Shown here piece after piece: positions 1 to 12,066 of a stretch of 64,000 bases of DNA (position 1 is its first letter; the number at the start of each line of letters is the position of its first letter). The stretch covers positions 138,945,506 through 139,009,505 of the forward strand of contig NC_030681.2 of assembly GCF_000004195.4 (NCBI RefSeq), read 5' to 3'. Under the pieces are notes generated by a model. That model was not told the DNA's origin and did not search any database. It saw only the letters and a list, made by a program, of their open reading frames with translations. The DNA comes from Xenopus tropicalis. Taxonomy: Eukaryota > Chordata > Amphibia > Anura > Pipidae. The position numbers and the translations under genes were made by a program.

Positions 1-307
1 GACTGTTCTGCCCCCAATAAGGGGTAATTATATCTTAGTTGGGATCAAGTACAGGTACTGTTTTATTATTACAGAGAAAAGGGAATCATTTAACCATGAA
101 ATAAACCCAATAGGGCTGTTCTGCACCCAATAAGGGGTAATTATATCTTAGTTGGGATCAAGTACAGGTACTGTTTTATTATTACAGAGAAAAACTTTTT
201 TAAAAATTTGAATGATTTGATTAAAATGGAGTCTGTGGGAGATGACCTCCCTATCATTCAGAGCTTTCTGGATAAGGGGTTTCCAGTGAATGTATCCCAT
301 ACCTGTA
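1..307. mobile_element. MITE, TACAGGTATGGGA family, 5' end outside window
   Basis: The right part of the element, ending cccatacctgta at 307. The internal segment with caagtacaggtactg is present twice (about 1-85 and 112-190), a partial tandem duplication. The family recurs at 1331, 4175, 4531, 9915, 13121 and 43571. I recognise it as a common Xenopus non-autonomous DNA transposon but cannot name the superfamily with certainty. Confidence 0.8.
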
Positions 308-639
308 TAATGACCAAGCCCTGCTGTTTCCTGACCAAAACAGCTGCTGTGCTAGGCTCAGGATAGCCAGCCCTATTTGCACCCCATAAAAGCCAACTGT
401 GCCCCAAGTGAATAGGACGGTGATGCGCAGCCCCAGAGTGAGTGCTTAGCTTGCATATAAGTAATGTGCCTGCTTGCTGCTCAGTATGAAGCGTCTGTTC
501 CCTTGCAGGCTGGGGCCAGGTGGTCACTCTATATACCATCTTTTTAATGACAAGACATTTCACCCCTATGGCTTCCTAATGGTGGGAATGGCTGTGGCTC
601 TCTCACAGGGCTATTGTCACACAGTGTGAGAGAGTGATG

Positions 640-1017
640 GGACTGCAGGAATCTGTCAGAGCCTCCCTGACCTCTGGCTGCAAGGTCCCAGCCTGCCCCA
701 GCAGCCCCTCTCCCCTTTATGCCCTCTTAACACCTTTTCTCTCTTCAAGTGATACCCACCCACCCCCCTTTCTCATGCACTCCTCTGGAGAACTGCTGCC
801 TCTCAAAAAGCAAACAGGCAGTTGGCTGGGGAGGGGGAGCCCATTGCAAGGAGGGGATGTGTCTGCAGGAGCAACAGGGCAGGGGGAGGGGAGCAACTCA
901 GCAAAAGGAGAGCAAAAGCCTCCAGTGAGCAGACAGCTCTCATCCCCTACAGTGCCTGCTGCTGCTTTTCCAACTCTCTCCTAAGGGATCCGTCCGGCCG
1001 GGGCGCCCAGAGGTGAG
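640..1017 (+). promoter_or_regulatory. GC-rich block with strong splice donor, candidate non-coding first exon/promoter
   Basis: Unlike the AT-rich surroundings, this block is GC-rich, with several GGGGAGGGG boxes (about 830-900) and a CpG cluster at 991-1008. It ends at 1017 before a consensus donor GTAAGT (1018-1023). No good coding frame exists. A distant non-coding first exon of greb1 would look like this, but a link to 22.4 kb cannot be shown without transcripts. Confidence 0.3.
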
Positions 1018-1330
1018 GTAAGTTCCACCAACCTTCCTTCTTACCTGCAGTGGGGGGGGAGGGATTAGTTAGGAGCAATAAGGCACTTTCTGTGGAGATC
1101 TGAGTTTAGGATGATGGCATGTGTCAGTCACTGTATGATGTGTATGAATATATCTATATCTATGGAGTCCAGCACTTTAACACTGAGCTGTATGCACAGA
1201 TGCTCAATTGCAAGCTCTTCAGGTCAGCCTTCATTCATTACTTTGCTGTTTACTTTGATATATATCAATCGCAGCCTCTGTATTTTTAAAAGCTTGCATT
1301 ATTATTATATAGCACCAACATATGACACAG

Positions 1331-1666
1331 TACAGGTATGGGACCTGTTATCCAGAATGCTCAGGACCTGGGTTTTTTTTCAGGGTAAGGGATCTTTCTG
1401 TAATTTGGATCTCCATAACTTAAATCTGCTAAAAATCATTCAAATATTGAATAAACCCCATCAGCTTGTTTTGACTCCAATAAGGATTAATTATATCTTA
1501 GTTGGAATCACGTACAAGGTACGTTTTTATTATTACAGAGAAAACAGAAATACATTTTTTAAAATTAGAATTATTTGCTTATAATGGAGTCTATGGGAGA
1601 TGGCCTTTCTGTAATTCTGAACTTTATGGATAATGGGTTTCCGGATAAGGGGTCCTATATCTGTAC
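1331..1666. mobile_element. MITE, TACAGGTATGGGA family
   Basis: Full-length copy, from tacaggtatgggacctg to ggtcctatatctgta, with the family's internal block ttatatcttagttggaatc. Terminal inverted repeats are imperfect. Confidence 0.85.
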
Positions 1667-2210
1667 TTTAAAGAATCCACAGTCATTCTCCATTTGTCGC
1701 TACCCCAGTGGAGCTTGCAATCTAATTTAGTTATCCCATGCTTAGTTTAGCGTTATCCAAACCATTTAACTTGTAACTATATATTTGGAGGGAACCCGGG
1801 CACCCAGAGGAAATTCATACTAACTGCATACATACTGATGTGATTAGAATCAAATGCAAGAACCCCGATCCTGTGTCCCCCCTGATATGGGTATATAGGT
1901 ATGTTCTCATACAAGGAGCCCTAGTGTGTGTAATGCAGAACATTCCATGAGAATAAAAGTTCCAGGTATCTGTTCTCCAGTTCAAATAGATTTATTTTAT
2001 AAAATAAAGTGTTTTACGTTTTGCTCTACACTTTTATTTAAGTCTTTTTCCCCTAAAAATTATAATTATCAGCAGTATATATACAGTGTATAGGTGTCAA
2101 GAAACAACAGTGGGAGCAGGTTCCTGTGCTGCAGAGCTTACAATCTAAGTAGGTTGGTAACTCAAATACAAAAGCATCATAATAATTGCAGTCATTCACA
2201 GTTGGAGGGG

Positions 2211-2303
2211 CTGATAAGTGCCAAGAGTAAATCAGATAGTGTTCTAGTACTGCAAGCCGCGCCGGCACAGTATCTGATTTGCCCTTGGCACCCGGTGCCC
2301 CTA
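2211..2303. repeat. Short foldback element
   Basis: Inverted arms gtgccaagagtaaatcagat and atctgatttgcccttggcac flank a small GC-rich centre (gccgcgccggc). Likely a small MITE; family not recognised. Confidence 0.6.
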
Positions 2304-2349
2304 CCGGCTGGTAAATGCCAAGCACTTTATAGTTGTTTTAGAATCTGAC

Positions 2350-2790
2350 CCACCAATATAGAACATCTTTCCTGTATATGGGTTTCTACCAAGGTGCCAT
2401 AGTTCAAAGCTGCGGGGAAGCAGCTTTTATGGTCCTTGAAGTTTTTCGGATATCCCTCGGCTTTTGTCATTTAGATGGAGAATGTAAAGCTTGGCCTTTA
2501 CGACGGCCAATAAAAGGGAAGCTGATAATAATGACAGCCTGTCTGAGTGCTGGGTGCAGATAATAGCGCCTGTGTGAATCTGGGCATCCCTCGGCTGACA
2601 GACAGGAAGAAGGGATTTAGCCCTGTGACATGGCTTTATGCCACTCAGGGGGGGCTTTTTATCTCTGGTTTCCTCTTTGCAGGCATTCATGTCTCTTTGA
2701 TAGCATTAAACTCAGATTATGCTGCTTTTTGTCTAATTGTAATTGAATTATTTCTGTTCTATTGACGGTATTAGTATTATTACTGTTGTT
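2350..2790. other. Non-repetitive block, possible conserved non-coding element
   Basis: No transposon termini or long coding frame. Dense mixed-composition sequence (for example the CAAT-type gccaataaaagg at about 2507 and a homeodomain-like TAATTG string at about 2733). It resembles vertebrate conserved non-coding DNA in texture, but conservation cannot be tested here. Confidence 0.2.
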
Positions 2791-3085
2791 ATTGAATTGT
2801 TCCGACCTTTGTTTTATGAGTGTATTAATTCAAATGTAGAGCAATTTAATTCTATATAAATATAATGAAACACATTTAAATTCACGGGACAGTAAAAGCT
2901 GCCAACTTGGCCCCTCCAGACCATGTCAGCAGCTTATTGGCCATGTATGGGATGCTTGGGACTGCCTGACCAACTCATACCTGACCGAAGTCCCATTGGA
3001 AACGGAGTTCATCGGTTGATCATTTGCCCTCAGTTGGATTGAGAAAATATCCGTTTTGGTGACATCGCCAAACTAGTGGATCTTT

Positions 3086-3287
3086 AGGGTGAAGACACAC
3101 TGAGCTACTAGTAGCAGCTACTTTTTCATGGCTACTAAACTCCAGAAAATACCCTGCCATAGATAATACTGAGAATTGCCTCTTCTAAAACACACATAGA
3201 GACAGTTATCAGTAAATGATTAGCATTGTCTATTTTAGTAACCAAAACTAGTGGCTGCTACTAGTAGCTCTGTGTGTTTTCACCCTT
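3086..3287. mobile_element. MITE with AGGGTGAAGACACAC termini
   Basis: Terminal inverted repeats of about 30 bases: agggtgaagacacact...ctactagtagcagc at the left, and the complement ending tgtgtgttttcaccctt at the right. A second copy is at 54599-54789. Confidence 0.8.
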
Positions 3288-4174
3288 ACATGTATTATTA
3301 ATTTGTACTTTGCAGTTCCAGGATCAAAAGTGACCTGCTGTATTTGTCCGCTGTATTCATGAGACATATGGCTGCTTTAAAGCACTAGTGGGAACTAGGT
3401 CAAATATACCATTGCTAAGCCCTTCTTTTTCTAACCTGACAAACTTGTACTAGTATTGTATTTAACATACTAGCATGGGAAAGTTTTAAATATACAATAT
3501 ATATAGATATACTGTAAATACATTATAAACAGAATTGTCAAAAGGAGTTATTGCAAGTGGGTAATGTTGACATATCTTTGGCACTTTGGTTGCTAAACCA
3601 GCACCTGCGAAAATGCCCCATAATCCCGAGGGGGGTTTGTGTACAATGACGGGCTAGGGAAAGATGAGCAACATTCAGGAACAGTCAATTTTGGGGTTAA
3701 CAGACCCCTAGTACAGCAATTTGATCAAAGCAGGTGAATTGATACTAGCTGTAAGGTGTGTAAATGTGCAAGTGCTTTTATGAATTGTGGTTAAAATATG
3801 TCTCACCATTGTGCCATAGACATGTGGCTTTTCTGCCTACCCCTAAAATTAACTGCAGTCAGTTCAGCCCTGCTAGCTGGATTATTAAGACGTGTCCCTG
3901 AAATTTCAAGTGGTCTGGTCACCCTATTTCATTCCACGGAGGCAAAAATATGGCATCCAGCATGCTTGTGGAATAGTTAAAAAGTTAAATTACAGCCATC
4001 ACTCATAACAACTGTAATTGAGATCAACGTCAATTCCTTTTAGAGAAGACTCCCTCCAAAAAGCAGTCTTTTTTTAAAAAAAATAACCTTTATTATTGTA
4101 GTGCTGACATTTTTACTTGTAAAGGAGGAATTCTTAAACATTTTCTCTAGGTTTATGTGAGTTTACTAGTATTA

Positions 4175-4535
4175 TACAGGTATAGGACCCGTTATCCACA
4201 ATGCTCAGGACCAAGGGTATTCCGGATAAGGGGTCTTTCCGTAATTTGGATCTTCATACCTAAGGCTGATGCCACACGTGGCGTTATTACGCTAATAAAT
4301 TTTTATTTTTTTTATGTTTAATAAAAAAATCAATAAAACATGAATTAAACCCAATAGGATTATTTTGCATCCAGTAAGGATTAATTATATCTTAGTTGGG
4401 ATCAAATACAAAACACTTTTATTTTTAAAAATCTGAATTATTTGATTAAAATGGAGTCTATGGGAGACAGGCTTTCCGTAATTCAGAGCTTTCTTGATAT
4501 TGGGTCTCTGGATAACAGATAGTATAGATACATGT
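4175..4535. mobile_element. MITE, TACAGGTATGGGA family, with an internal insertion
   Basis: Begins tacaggtataggacccg. The block after 4262 (gatgccacacgtggcgtta) is absent from other copies and may be the end of another element. It abuts the next copy at 4531. Confidence 0.75.
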
Positions 4536-4832
4536 ATACAACTGTTATCCAAAATGCTCAGGACCTGGGATTCTTTTTGTAATTTGGATCTTCAGCTGCT
4601 AAAAATCATATAAATACCCAATAGGATTGTTTTGCCTGCAAAAAGAGATGAGTTATATCTTAGTTTGGCTCAAGTACAAGCTACTGTTTTGTTATTACAG
4701 AGAAAAATTATTAGAGAAATTATTTTACAATTCTGCATTATTTCATTAAAATAGAGTCTATGGGAAATGGTCTTCCTGTAATTTTGAGCTCTCTGGATAA
4801 TGGATTTCCGGATAATGAATCCCAAACTTGTA
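4531..4832. mobile_element. MITE, TACAGGTATGGGA family, degenerate head-to-tail neighbour
   Basis: Shares the family's internal block and the right end (ccggataatgaatcccaaacttgta), but the left end is decayed. Same orientation as the copy at 4175. Confidence 0.7.
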
Positions 4833-4989
4833 TTCCCTTCCAAATCTTTATGAATTTTAGCTTTAAAATGCTGTGTTCATTAAACTGTTTACATTGGTAG
4901 CACTGATGTTTTCCCATGGAAGTAGTAACTGATATTCTAAGACAATTTGTAATTTATTTTCATTTTTTTATGTATGTAACATTTAGCTT

Positions 4990-5280
4990 TTTGCTCTGCA
5001 GTTCCACAGCTATCTGGTTGCTGGGGTCCAGGTAACTCTAGCAACCAGACAGTGGTTTAAATGAACGTCCAATATTAATATCAAATATTAATAAAGGAGG
5101 AAATATAAGTCGTAAAAAGTAACAATAACAACATAAATATAGCCTTACAGAGGATGAGTGTTTTGATTTCTAGGTTCAGTGACCCATTGGAAATCTGGAA
5201 TGAGGCAAAAGGACAGGGCAAATATTAAAACAATTATACAATTGTAAAATAGTGTAATAAAAGTTAACTTAAACATAAAA
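4990..5280. mobile_element. Fragment of TTAA-flanked repeat with GGTTGCTNGGG block
   Basis: Contains the paired ctggttgctggggtcc and ctctagcaaccagac blocks and the agtgacccattggaaa segment. The same modules occur at 11679-12066, 26665-26943 and 45659-46026. Ends not clear. Confidence 0.5.
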
Positions 5281-6116
5281 TATAAAATGCTATTAATTTT
5301 GGTTAAATAATAAAAGGTATTGAGCAAAGACCGAGGTGCTTGGCTCCTGTAACCTACAGGTTTTTCCCAAGAACTCCAATTAGGCTATTTTTAACAAGCT
5401 GGATTTTTTGCCTTAGCTTTGATCCTAGTAACCTCTAGTTTATCAGTTGTGAGGCGTTATAAGGTGGAATTTATAAGCTTCAAGCAACTCTTTAAAATCT
5501 GGCTTTATTGTTGCTACTTGTGCTAATGACTCTCTTAACTCCTAGCCAACCATTCCTTGGATTCCTGTAAGCTTCTGGCTTTAAGTTGGGCTCATATTAT
5601 GGCCCCCTGGTGGGTCCCAGTGCCTGGACATTCCCTCCCATTTTCTGATCATAAAACAATACAGGCTATAGCATCTCAACAAAATGCCAGTTGTTTGGGG
5701 GTTAGCTCTGTTAATAACAGGACAGGAAAGTTTCACTTTCTAGACAAAAATTGCTTCTTATAATGAGGGTTTGCCAGTAATTAGTGGATGACAAAAAGCT
5801 AGTGTTTAGCATAGGAATAAAGCTGGGCTCTGAAGTAAGCACCGGCCCTCATAAATAGTGAAAGTAGCTATTCCTTTTCATTGTCTTTGTATCTTAACAA
5901 CTGCTATTCATTATGGAAGGGATTAATTGCCCTAACTTATACTGACCAGTCATAAATAAATGATGTCGGAACCAATAAAGAGAGGAGTACAGTTTTGCTC
6001 CAGAATAGTCCATGCTAGTTTTAGTGTTATATCAAATATAGCGTATAATTCTTCCCATTTATAAAAGAACTGTACTTCCTTAGTTCGGTGTCCAGTACAC
6101 AGGTAAGAAACACTAT

Positions 6117-6234
6117 GGGGCCGATTTATCAAAACTTTAGTGCTTAATGCACAAAAACTCACCCACGTTTTATTCATTCCTATGGGGAGTTTTTATGTAT
6201 CAAGCTTTAAACTCACATTTTGATAAATCTGCCC
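6117..6234. mobile_element. Short MITE, GGGCCGATTTATCAAAA termini
   Basis: Inverted ends ggggccgatttatcaaaa and ttttgataaatctgccc bound a 118-base element. Related termini occur at 13463-13600 and at 63471. Confidence 0.8.
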
Positions 6235-8052
6235 ATAAGTAATGGAACATGAGACTATAGAGAAGAGTTACTAAGATGACAAAGAGAACTGATAGTTATA
6301 AAGACAGATTGGCTCTATGGGGATTTGTGGCATCAGAGCTGGCCGACCATCCAGGTGTCCGATAGGATTGCAGCGTTGATACTAGGGGCAAGTAATATTA
6401 TTCTCATGTAACCAAGCTCTGCAGTTTGTGCTTTGATAAACTGGTCCTGTTTCGTCGTTGCCAGTCTGGACTGCACTGATTATTTCACTTTAGCTTGTGC
6501 TTCCAGATAGGCGAAGGACTAATTTATGCCTCATGTTTGTATTAGCCGGCCAGGTCTGACCTTTATGTCCTTAGCACCTCATAACCATCGGACAAGTCGG
6601 CTCATTTCCTGCGCCAGCCTGCACGCTAAGGTCCCTGTTACACTTTCCAAAATGATCATCATAGCCTTCTAATTAAGGGGAAAAATGCATAATTCAGAGA
6701 TTTCCAACCTTTAAACTTCCAACTACTGTTAATGTGCAATTTCCCAGCATCCCCTGACAGCCTTCAGCTGTCACTGGGATGCCGAAAGCAGAAGGCTGTG
6801 CTACCTTCTGGTTCCAGGATATTGAGGGGCCCTTTACCAACAGTTGTGGCAGTACTGCTCTTTCCCTGATTAATACCAGTCATAAATGACTGCATCCTGT
6901 TAATAGGAGTAGACAGCAGAGGCACATGTGTAGGGCACAATGGAGGGGGCCACTAGGAGCCTAGAAACATAACTCTGCTGCTCTCAAGTGGGAGTGGGGG
7001 GATTGGAGTTGCCAAGCAGAACCGTTGCTGGTGTGGGATGGGGTGTAGATGACACCCAGGAACTTGCCTTGAGTGCCATTTACTTTTGGTCCGGTTCCGC
7101 CAGGAGCAGCAATTTGCTGCCAGAAGCAAGGGTCTCACTTTGCCTCATGACAAAAACAGCTATGTGGACAAATGGCCCTTTTGCCCATTAATTAAAGATG
7201 CCATGGCTAGAGCTGCGTGTTGCAGATCTCTGATGCATATACTTAAATGGTATGTCCACCCTACACTGGAATAGATAATGATAGAGCAACGCTCAGTGGA
7301 AATGTACCCCAGGCCGGCTCATTTTTGAAGAGGACTGCTGGTCCGAGGTACAAATTTAGTGACTGGCATTACTGGGGGTGCCTAACTTGAGGGGGGGAAT
7401 TAATTTTACTTTAAAGGGGAATTAAAGCTTTACTAAGAAATAGGATAGAAATGTTACACCTTAAGTTTTTGGATTCTGTACCAGCCCAAGGCTACTGCAG
7501 TACTGGGGTTTTGGCTTCAGAGAATTAAACCAGTGTTGTCCATCGGAAATTAGTTTTTTTAAGAAAAACAGCAAAAATTTGTGCAAATTTGCCTAGTGTT
7601 GGTAAATAAACCCACTAATTAGTATATTTAGTATATTATTTAAATACAATAACAATGCCTGCACAGCATAGGTGCACCCCCCCCCAGGCTGCAGGTCCCT
7701 TGTTTATATATAAAAGAGCATTCCAGGATGCAGGCCTGCTATAAAGAGGTAGACGTAAACAGGGAAGCAGCATTGTAGTTCCCAGACAGAAGGGGCCTGG
7801 GGTCTATTCATGCTTCTCCTCCCACGTCCTGCTAATCACTATCCCAACTCCAGGCAAGTACTGGGTGCTGCAGAAAGGTGCTGAACTTCTAAATAGCACT
7901 TCTCTTTATAACCGACATTTCTATCTCTTAGGGCCCTGATGGGATCAGAGTGTGTCTTGGGGACTATATGGGCTAATGACTCCTTCATAAACGGCAGAGC
8001 ATGTTGTCACTGGAGTAGGTGTTTATGTTAAGTTATCCAACTGGCCTGAACT
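6235..8052. other. No gene seen
   Basis: Mixed unique and degraded sequence. Only chance reading frames of up to about 70 codons. No RNA gene or clear transposon termini recognised. aggtctgacct at about 6552 is palindromic but lacks the spacing of a hormone response element. Confidence 0.5.
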
Positions 8053-8195
8053 GGGATTCAGAATAGGCCCTGGCATATCACATACACAGAGGCCCAAACA
8101 GTCCCCCACCAGCTCACTAAATAGTGACTGTCTATGGCATTTTACAATAGTCCCTCTGCCAGAATCCACAGATTCCAGTCTGGGCCTGGTCTACA
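8053..8195. repeat. Interspersed repeat, shared with 28972-29058 and 60365-60488
   Basis: The common core has ctcactaaatagtgactgtct followed by gccagaatccacagatt. Three copies in this window mark it as a dispersed repeat. Class unknown. Confidence 0.6.
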
Positions 8196-9914
8196 ATTTT
8201 TGATGCAATGTTATAACAAATAGTGTGCTGTTTTGGAACAAAGCCCACACTAATTATGGCATGATTACCTAAAAACCACCCTTTTCCCACCCGTGTATTT
8301 ACCATATGGGATCACAGAAATTACTGTGGATTTTTGCAGTTGGTATTTCTTAGATAATTTGTGATTTTGTGATAGAGTAGTAATAGGAGACCTGTGTGAA
8401 GCTTGAATATTTTAATGGTGTATTATCCCAAAAGCTAGGGGATCCTGTCTTCTTATCTTCTATAGTGTCCAATGGTAAAGCAAACATTACATACGCTGTA
8501 TCCACAGACACATATGGCTCTTGATGTATTTTGACTCCACAGACTATGACACTGGACAGAAGTGCTGGAGAACTAAAGGGCACAAAATCACTCTCCTTAG
8601 TTCATTCTAAACGCATTTGCATCTGGGGTGTTGCTGCACTCTTTGTCTAGCATCTGCATGCCTGCCCACCCCTCATGAATGCAGGGATGCTAAACACAGG
8701 CTGCACTGTATTCATGGGAGAAACACAGGTTTTTTTCTGAATTTCTGCAGGCCTTTGCACTCCAAACTGGAGTGGCAGAGACCTGTGGAAATTCACAGAA
8801 GTCCAGGGCGCAAAGTTGGAATGCACTTTGCTCTCTGCATATTGCCCCCCCCCTTTTTTTTGCACTTTGCACTTTGCACCCTGCACTTAGTAAATGACAC
8901 CTCATGGTTTTCGATGAGAGGCCCATAAAAGTCAAAAATGCTCTTTCCAGTGACTGTATGGGAATGACTGGGGGCAGTTTCTGTTGCTGTCAGGCCAGAG
9001 TGTCAGTTCCTGAGTGATACTTGCTTTGCATTGCTGGCATACAGCATTTCCCATCCATGCTAATTTTCTATGAGCCCCCAGGACTTAAGGGGCCCCTTAT
9101 GGGGAAAATGTTTTTAACAAAACACCTATGGCATAGTATTTTGTATATTTTTATGGCTGTCCAACTTCTACACATAAGAACTAACAGGTTACCTTACTTA
9201 GTAGTCAAGGCTGGATAAAGACAACAGCCTACTCTCCATGCACAACTTTCCCTCCATGTCATGAGATCAGAGTAAGCCTCTGGTGGCTTTTTATTGATTT
9301 CTACTTTTAGCCATTGTTGCTGAAATTCAGATTTGAAGCTGGCTTTTGTTAGCTTGGTCGATCGCTACCATTCTCCAAAAGATTAATCTCTCTGTACTGG
9401 CCAGACTGGCGAGGACCTTTGACATGCTGGGCGCTAGAGCAGAGCTTTGTGTGAGAGGCTAGAGGTCACCCTATAGAAATCTCTACGTATCGGAAAGATG
9501 GGCGAGAAGAATGGGAATGCTTCCCAAGGCGCCTATTGTCTCCGTTGGTCACTTCTCATGCCTGATGCCTGCACACATTATAGCAATGCCTGAGCAGTGT
9601 CATCTAAGCCTGTGTGCAGCCTGCTGTTAATAGTACATTTGTACGGCTGGCAAAGAATCCTTCTCATTGTTATTTCTCTGTATGGAGACATACAGTTCCC
9701 AAATACATTTCAAGGCAGTGTATTGCATTTTTATACTTTGGATGCATGTACAAAATATATTACGGTAGAAGAATGCATGCTGAACTCACAAGAACACACA
9801 CTTGCGGTACAGAATATTGCATATTAATGGAATCTATGCAGTGTGATGCATTCACTGTGGGTTTTAAACTCCCTAAGTCCCTAAGTAATGGATCCATTAT
9901 TCTTCTACTTAGTT
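8196..9914. other. No gene seen; unique block at 9340-9600
   Basis: 8610-8890 is a degraded repeat-like stretch with short tandem gcactttgcactttgcac. 9340-9600 is non-repetitive and might be regulatory. No exon-like frame is supported. Confidence 0.35.
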
Positions 9915-10256
9915 GTACAGGTAGAGGACTTGTCATCCAGAATGCTCGGGATCTGGAGTTTTTCAGATAAGAGGTCTTTCCATAATTTGGACCTCCATAC
10001 CTTAAGTCTGTTAAAAAAATAATTTAATCATGAATTAAACCTAACAGAATTGTTTTTGCCTCCAGTAAGGATTAATTATATCTTAGTTCGGATCAAGTTA
10101 TAGATACAAGCTACTGTTTTATAATTACAGAGAAAAGGGTAATCAAATGTAAAAATTTGAATTATTTCATTAAAATGGCGCCCATGGGATATGGCCTTGC
10201 CTTAATTTGCAGCTTTCCGGATAATTGGTTTCCAGACAAAGGATCTCATATTTGTA
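9915..10256. mobile_element. MITE, TACAGGTATGGGA family
   Basis: Left end tacaggtagaggacttg, internal ttatatcttagttcgg, right end ggatctcatatttgta. Diverged but full length. Confidence 0.8.
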
Positions 10257-10496
10257 CATAACAGTAAATTATCTGTTGATAATTGTCCAGGCATAAAGGG
10301 GTATTTGCCTACCACTGCCATACGGAATGCAGTAGCCAACAAAACATCACTGTCTGTCTTACACTGCCCCTAATATGCACGTAGGATGGTGACAGGTAGA
10401 GTTTGGTGCCAATAATTTAGAATGGTGTTGGCAGGAAAAAACATACGTGCTGGGGGCCAAGGGTTTGGGTGAAATGAAGGGTTTGACTGAATCTGA

Positions 10497-10690
10497 ATAC
10501 TTAGACTGTAAGCTCTGCGGGACAGGGACCTCCTTCCTACTGTGTCTCATACCACATGGCACTTATTCCCTGTGCATTTATATATATTTATTTATATATA
10601 TGTGTGTAATTTTGTGCTTTGTAAGATTGTACAGCGCTGCGTACCCTTGTGGCGCTTTATAAATAAAGTTATACATACATACACACATAC
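10497..10690 (+). mobile_element. LINE/SINE 3'-tail-like fragment (CR1/L2 type)
   Basis: Contains agactgtaagctctgcggga, gtacagcgctgcgtac and tggcgctttataaataaag. These are hallmarks of dispersed vertebrate L2/CR1-type 3' tails, followed by a simple-repeat end (tacatacatacac). Similar tails are at 30958-31058 (reverse) and 34820-34912. Confidence 0.6.
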
Positions 10691-11678
10691 ATCTTGCTGT
10701 GATTCCCAAAACACAGGATTCGGTGCATTCCTAACATTTTACCTGTGATGTATTTAGTGCTATAGGAGAGAGGCATAGTCACTTCCCTTGCTGATATCCT
10801 GCATTCCCTGCCCTACTGAGCCACTCTAATACCGATGGCACTTAGTCTGTGGCACTCAGTGGCAGCTAGAAAATACTGGGCCCTATAACAAAATCATTTT
10901 AAGTCCCCCTAAACTATGGAATGAAAACATTTGAATAAACTTATACTGAGTCGGCCCCATCCTATACCTCCTCCAGTTGTCCCAGGGTCTCCTTCTCTAT
11001 AGTTACCTCCATGGCACTGATAATTTATTATTTAGGGTCATCAATCTGTTCCCCATATTCACCAGAGCAAATGGCACGGCTTTTCTACTGCTGGCCTTCC
11101 CCTGTGACTTATTATACAGAGCATTCTGCTAGCAGTGACCTTAGAAGATCATGTCTCTGGGGTTTGGTCCATGTGGACCCCTGGCTGGGACCTTGCTGCT
11201 ATTGTCATGCTAATGCTCGGCTTCAGCTTGTTTGGGATAAATTCTCCAGGCTGAGGGCTCAGATTTCAAGTGGAAGGGATCTAACTACTAGTTCCCACAG
11301 CTTAATTAGAGCCCCACAGTCTGCTCCTTTTCTCCTATGTTGTTCCACGATTAGAGTGACCCTTACCTTGCCTCAGGGTCAGCTGTTGTGTTCCAAAAGC
11401 AGCCAGGGAATTGAACTAAGTGATCTAATACTCCCAGGGACAAATCCGGCCTTTCTTGTTTGGGCTGATGGAAACCAAACAGCCCTGGACAATTATTAGT
11501 TACACAGTCATTAGTTATTCAAGGTCCTTATCATATTCACACACTAGGCCACTGCAGAACTTACACAGTAGTATAGGCTGAAGAAATGCATGCTTAAAAA
11601 GGGTGTAATAAAGCAATACTCATGCAAACAACATTGTAGGTTTTTGGTAAATAACATCAGATCAACTTTAACTTCAGG

Positions 11679-12066
11679 TTAACTTTTAGTATGTTATAGA
11701 ACGGTCTATTCTTAGCAAGTTTTCAATTGGTCTTCATTTTTTATTTGTTATAGTTTTAAAGTTATTTGCCTTCCTCTTCTCTCTTCACTGACCCTGGCAG
11801 GCAAAAAAAAACTATTGCTCTGTGAGGCTATTGTCATTGTTACTTTTTATTGCTTATCTTTCTATTGAGGCCCTCCTCTATTTATATTCCTGCCTCTTTC
11901 AAACCACTGCCTGGTTGCTAGGTTAAACTGGACCCTAGCAACCAGTTTGCTGCAGAAATTTCAAACTGGTGAAATGCTGAACAAAAAGCCAAATAAATCA
12001 AAACCTGCAAATAACAAAAAATTACATCATACTAAGAGTTAATTAAAAGGTGAACAACCCCTTTAA
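11679..12066. mobile_element. TTAA-flanked MITE (T2/Kolobok-like)
   Basis: Bounded by TTAA at 11679 and 12063. Ends ttaacttttagtatg and ggtgaacaacccctttaa. Inside are aaaactattgctctgtgagg and paired ggttgctag / ctagcaacc blocks. Same family at 45659-46026 and fragments elsewhere. Confidence 0.75.

Noticed and set aside
1111..1584. 157-codon plus-strand frame
   Set aside because: It is AT-rich, crosses the MITE at 1331, and has no recognisable domain.
8617..8935. Overlapping frames on both strands around 8.6-8.9 kb
   Set aside because: They arise from a degraded repeat with internal gcactttgcac tandem units. Frames on both strands at once argue against coding.
11011..11499. 162-codon plus-strand frame in apparently unique DNA
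   Set aside because: It is the best of the upstream frames, but it shows no domain, no family resemblance and no clear splice sites. Its length is within chance for 22 kb.
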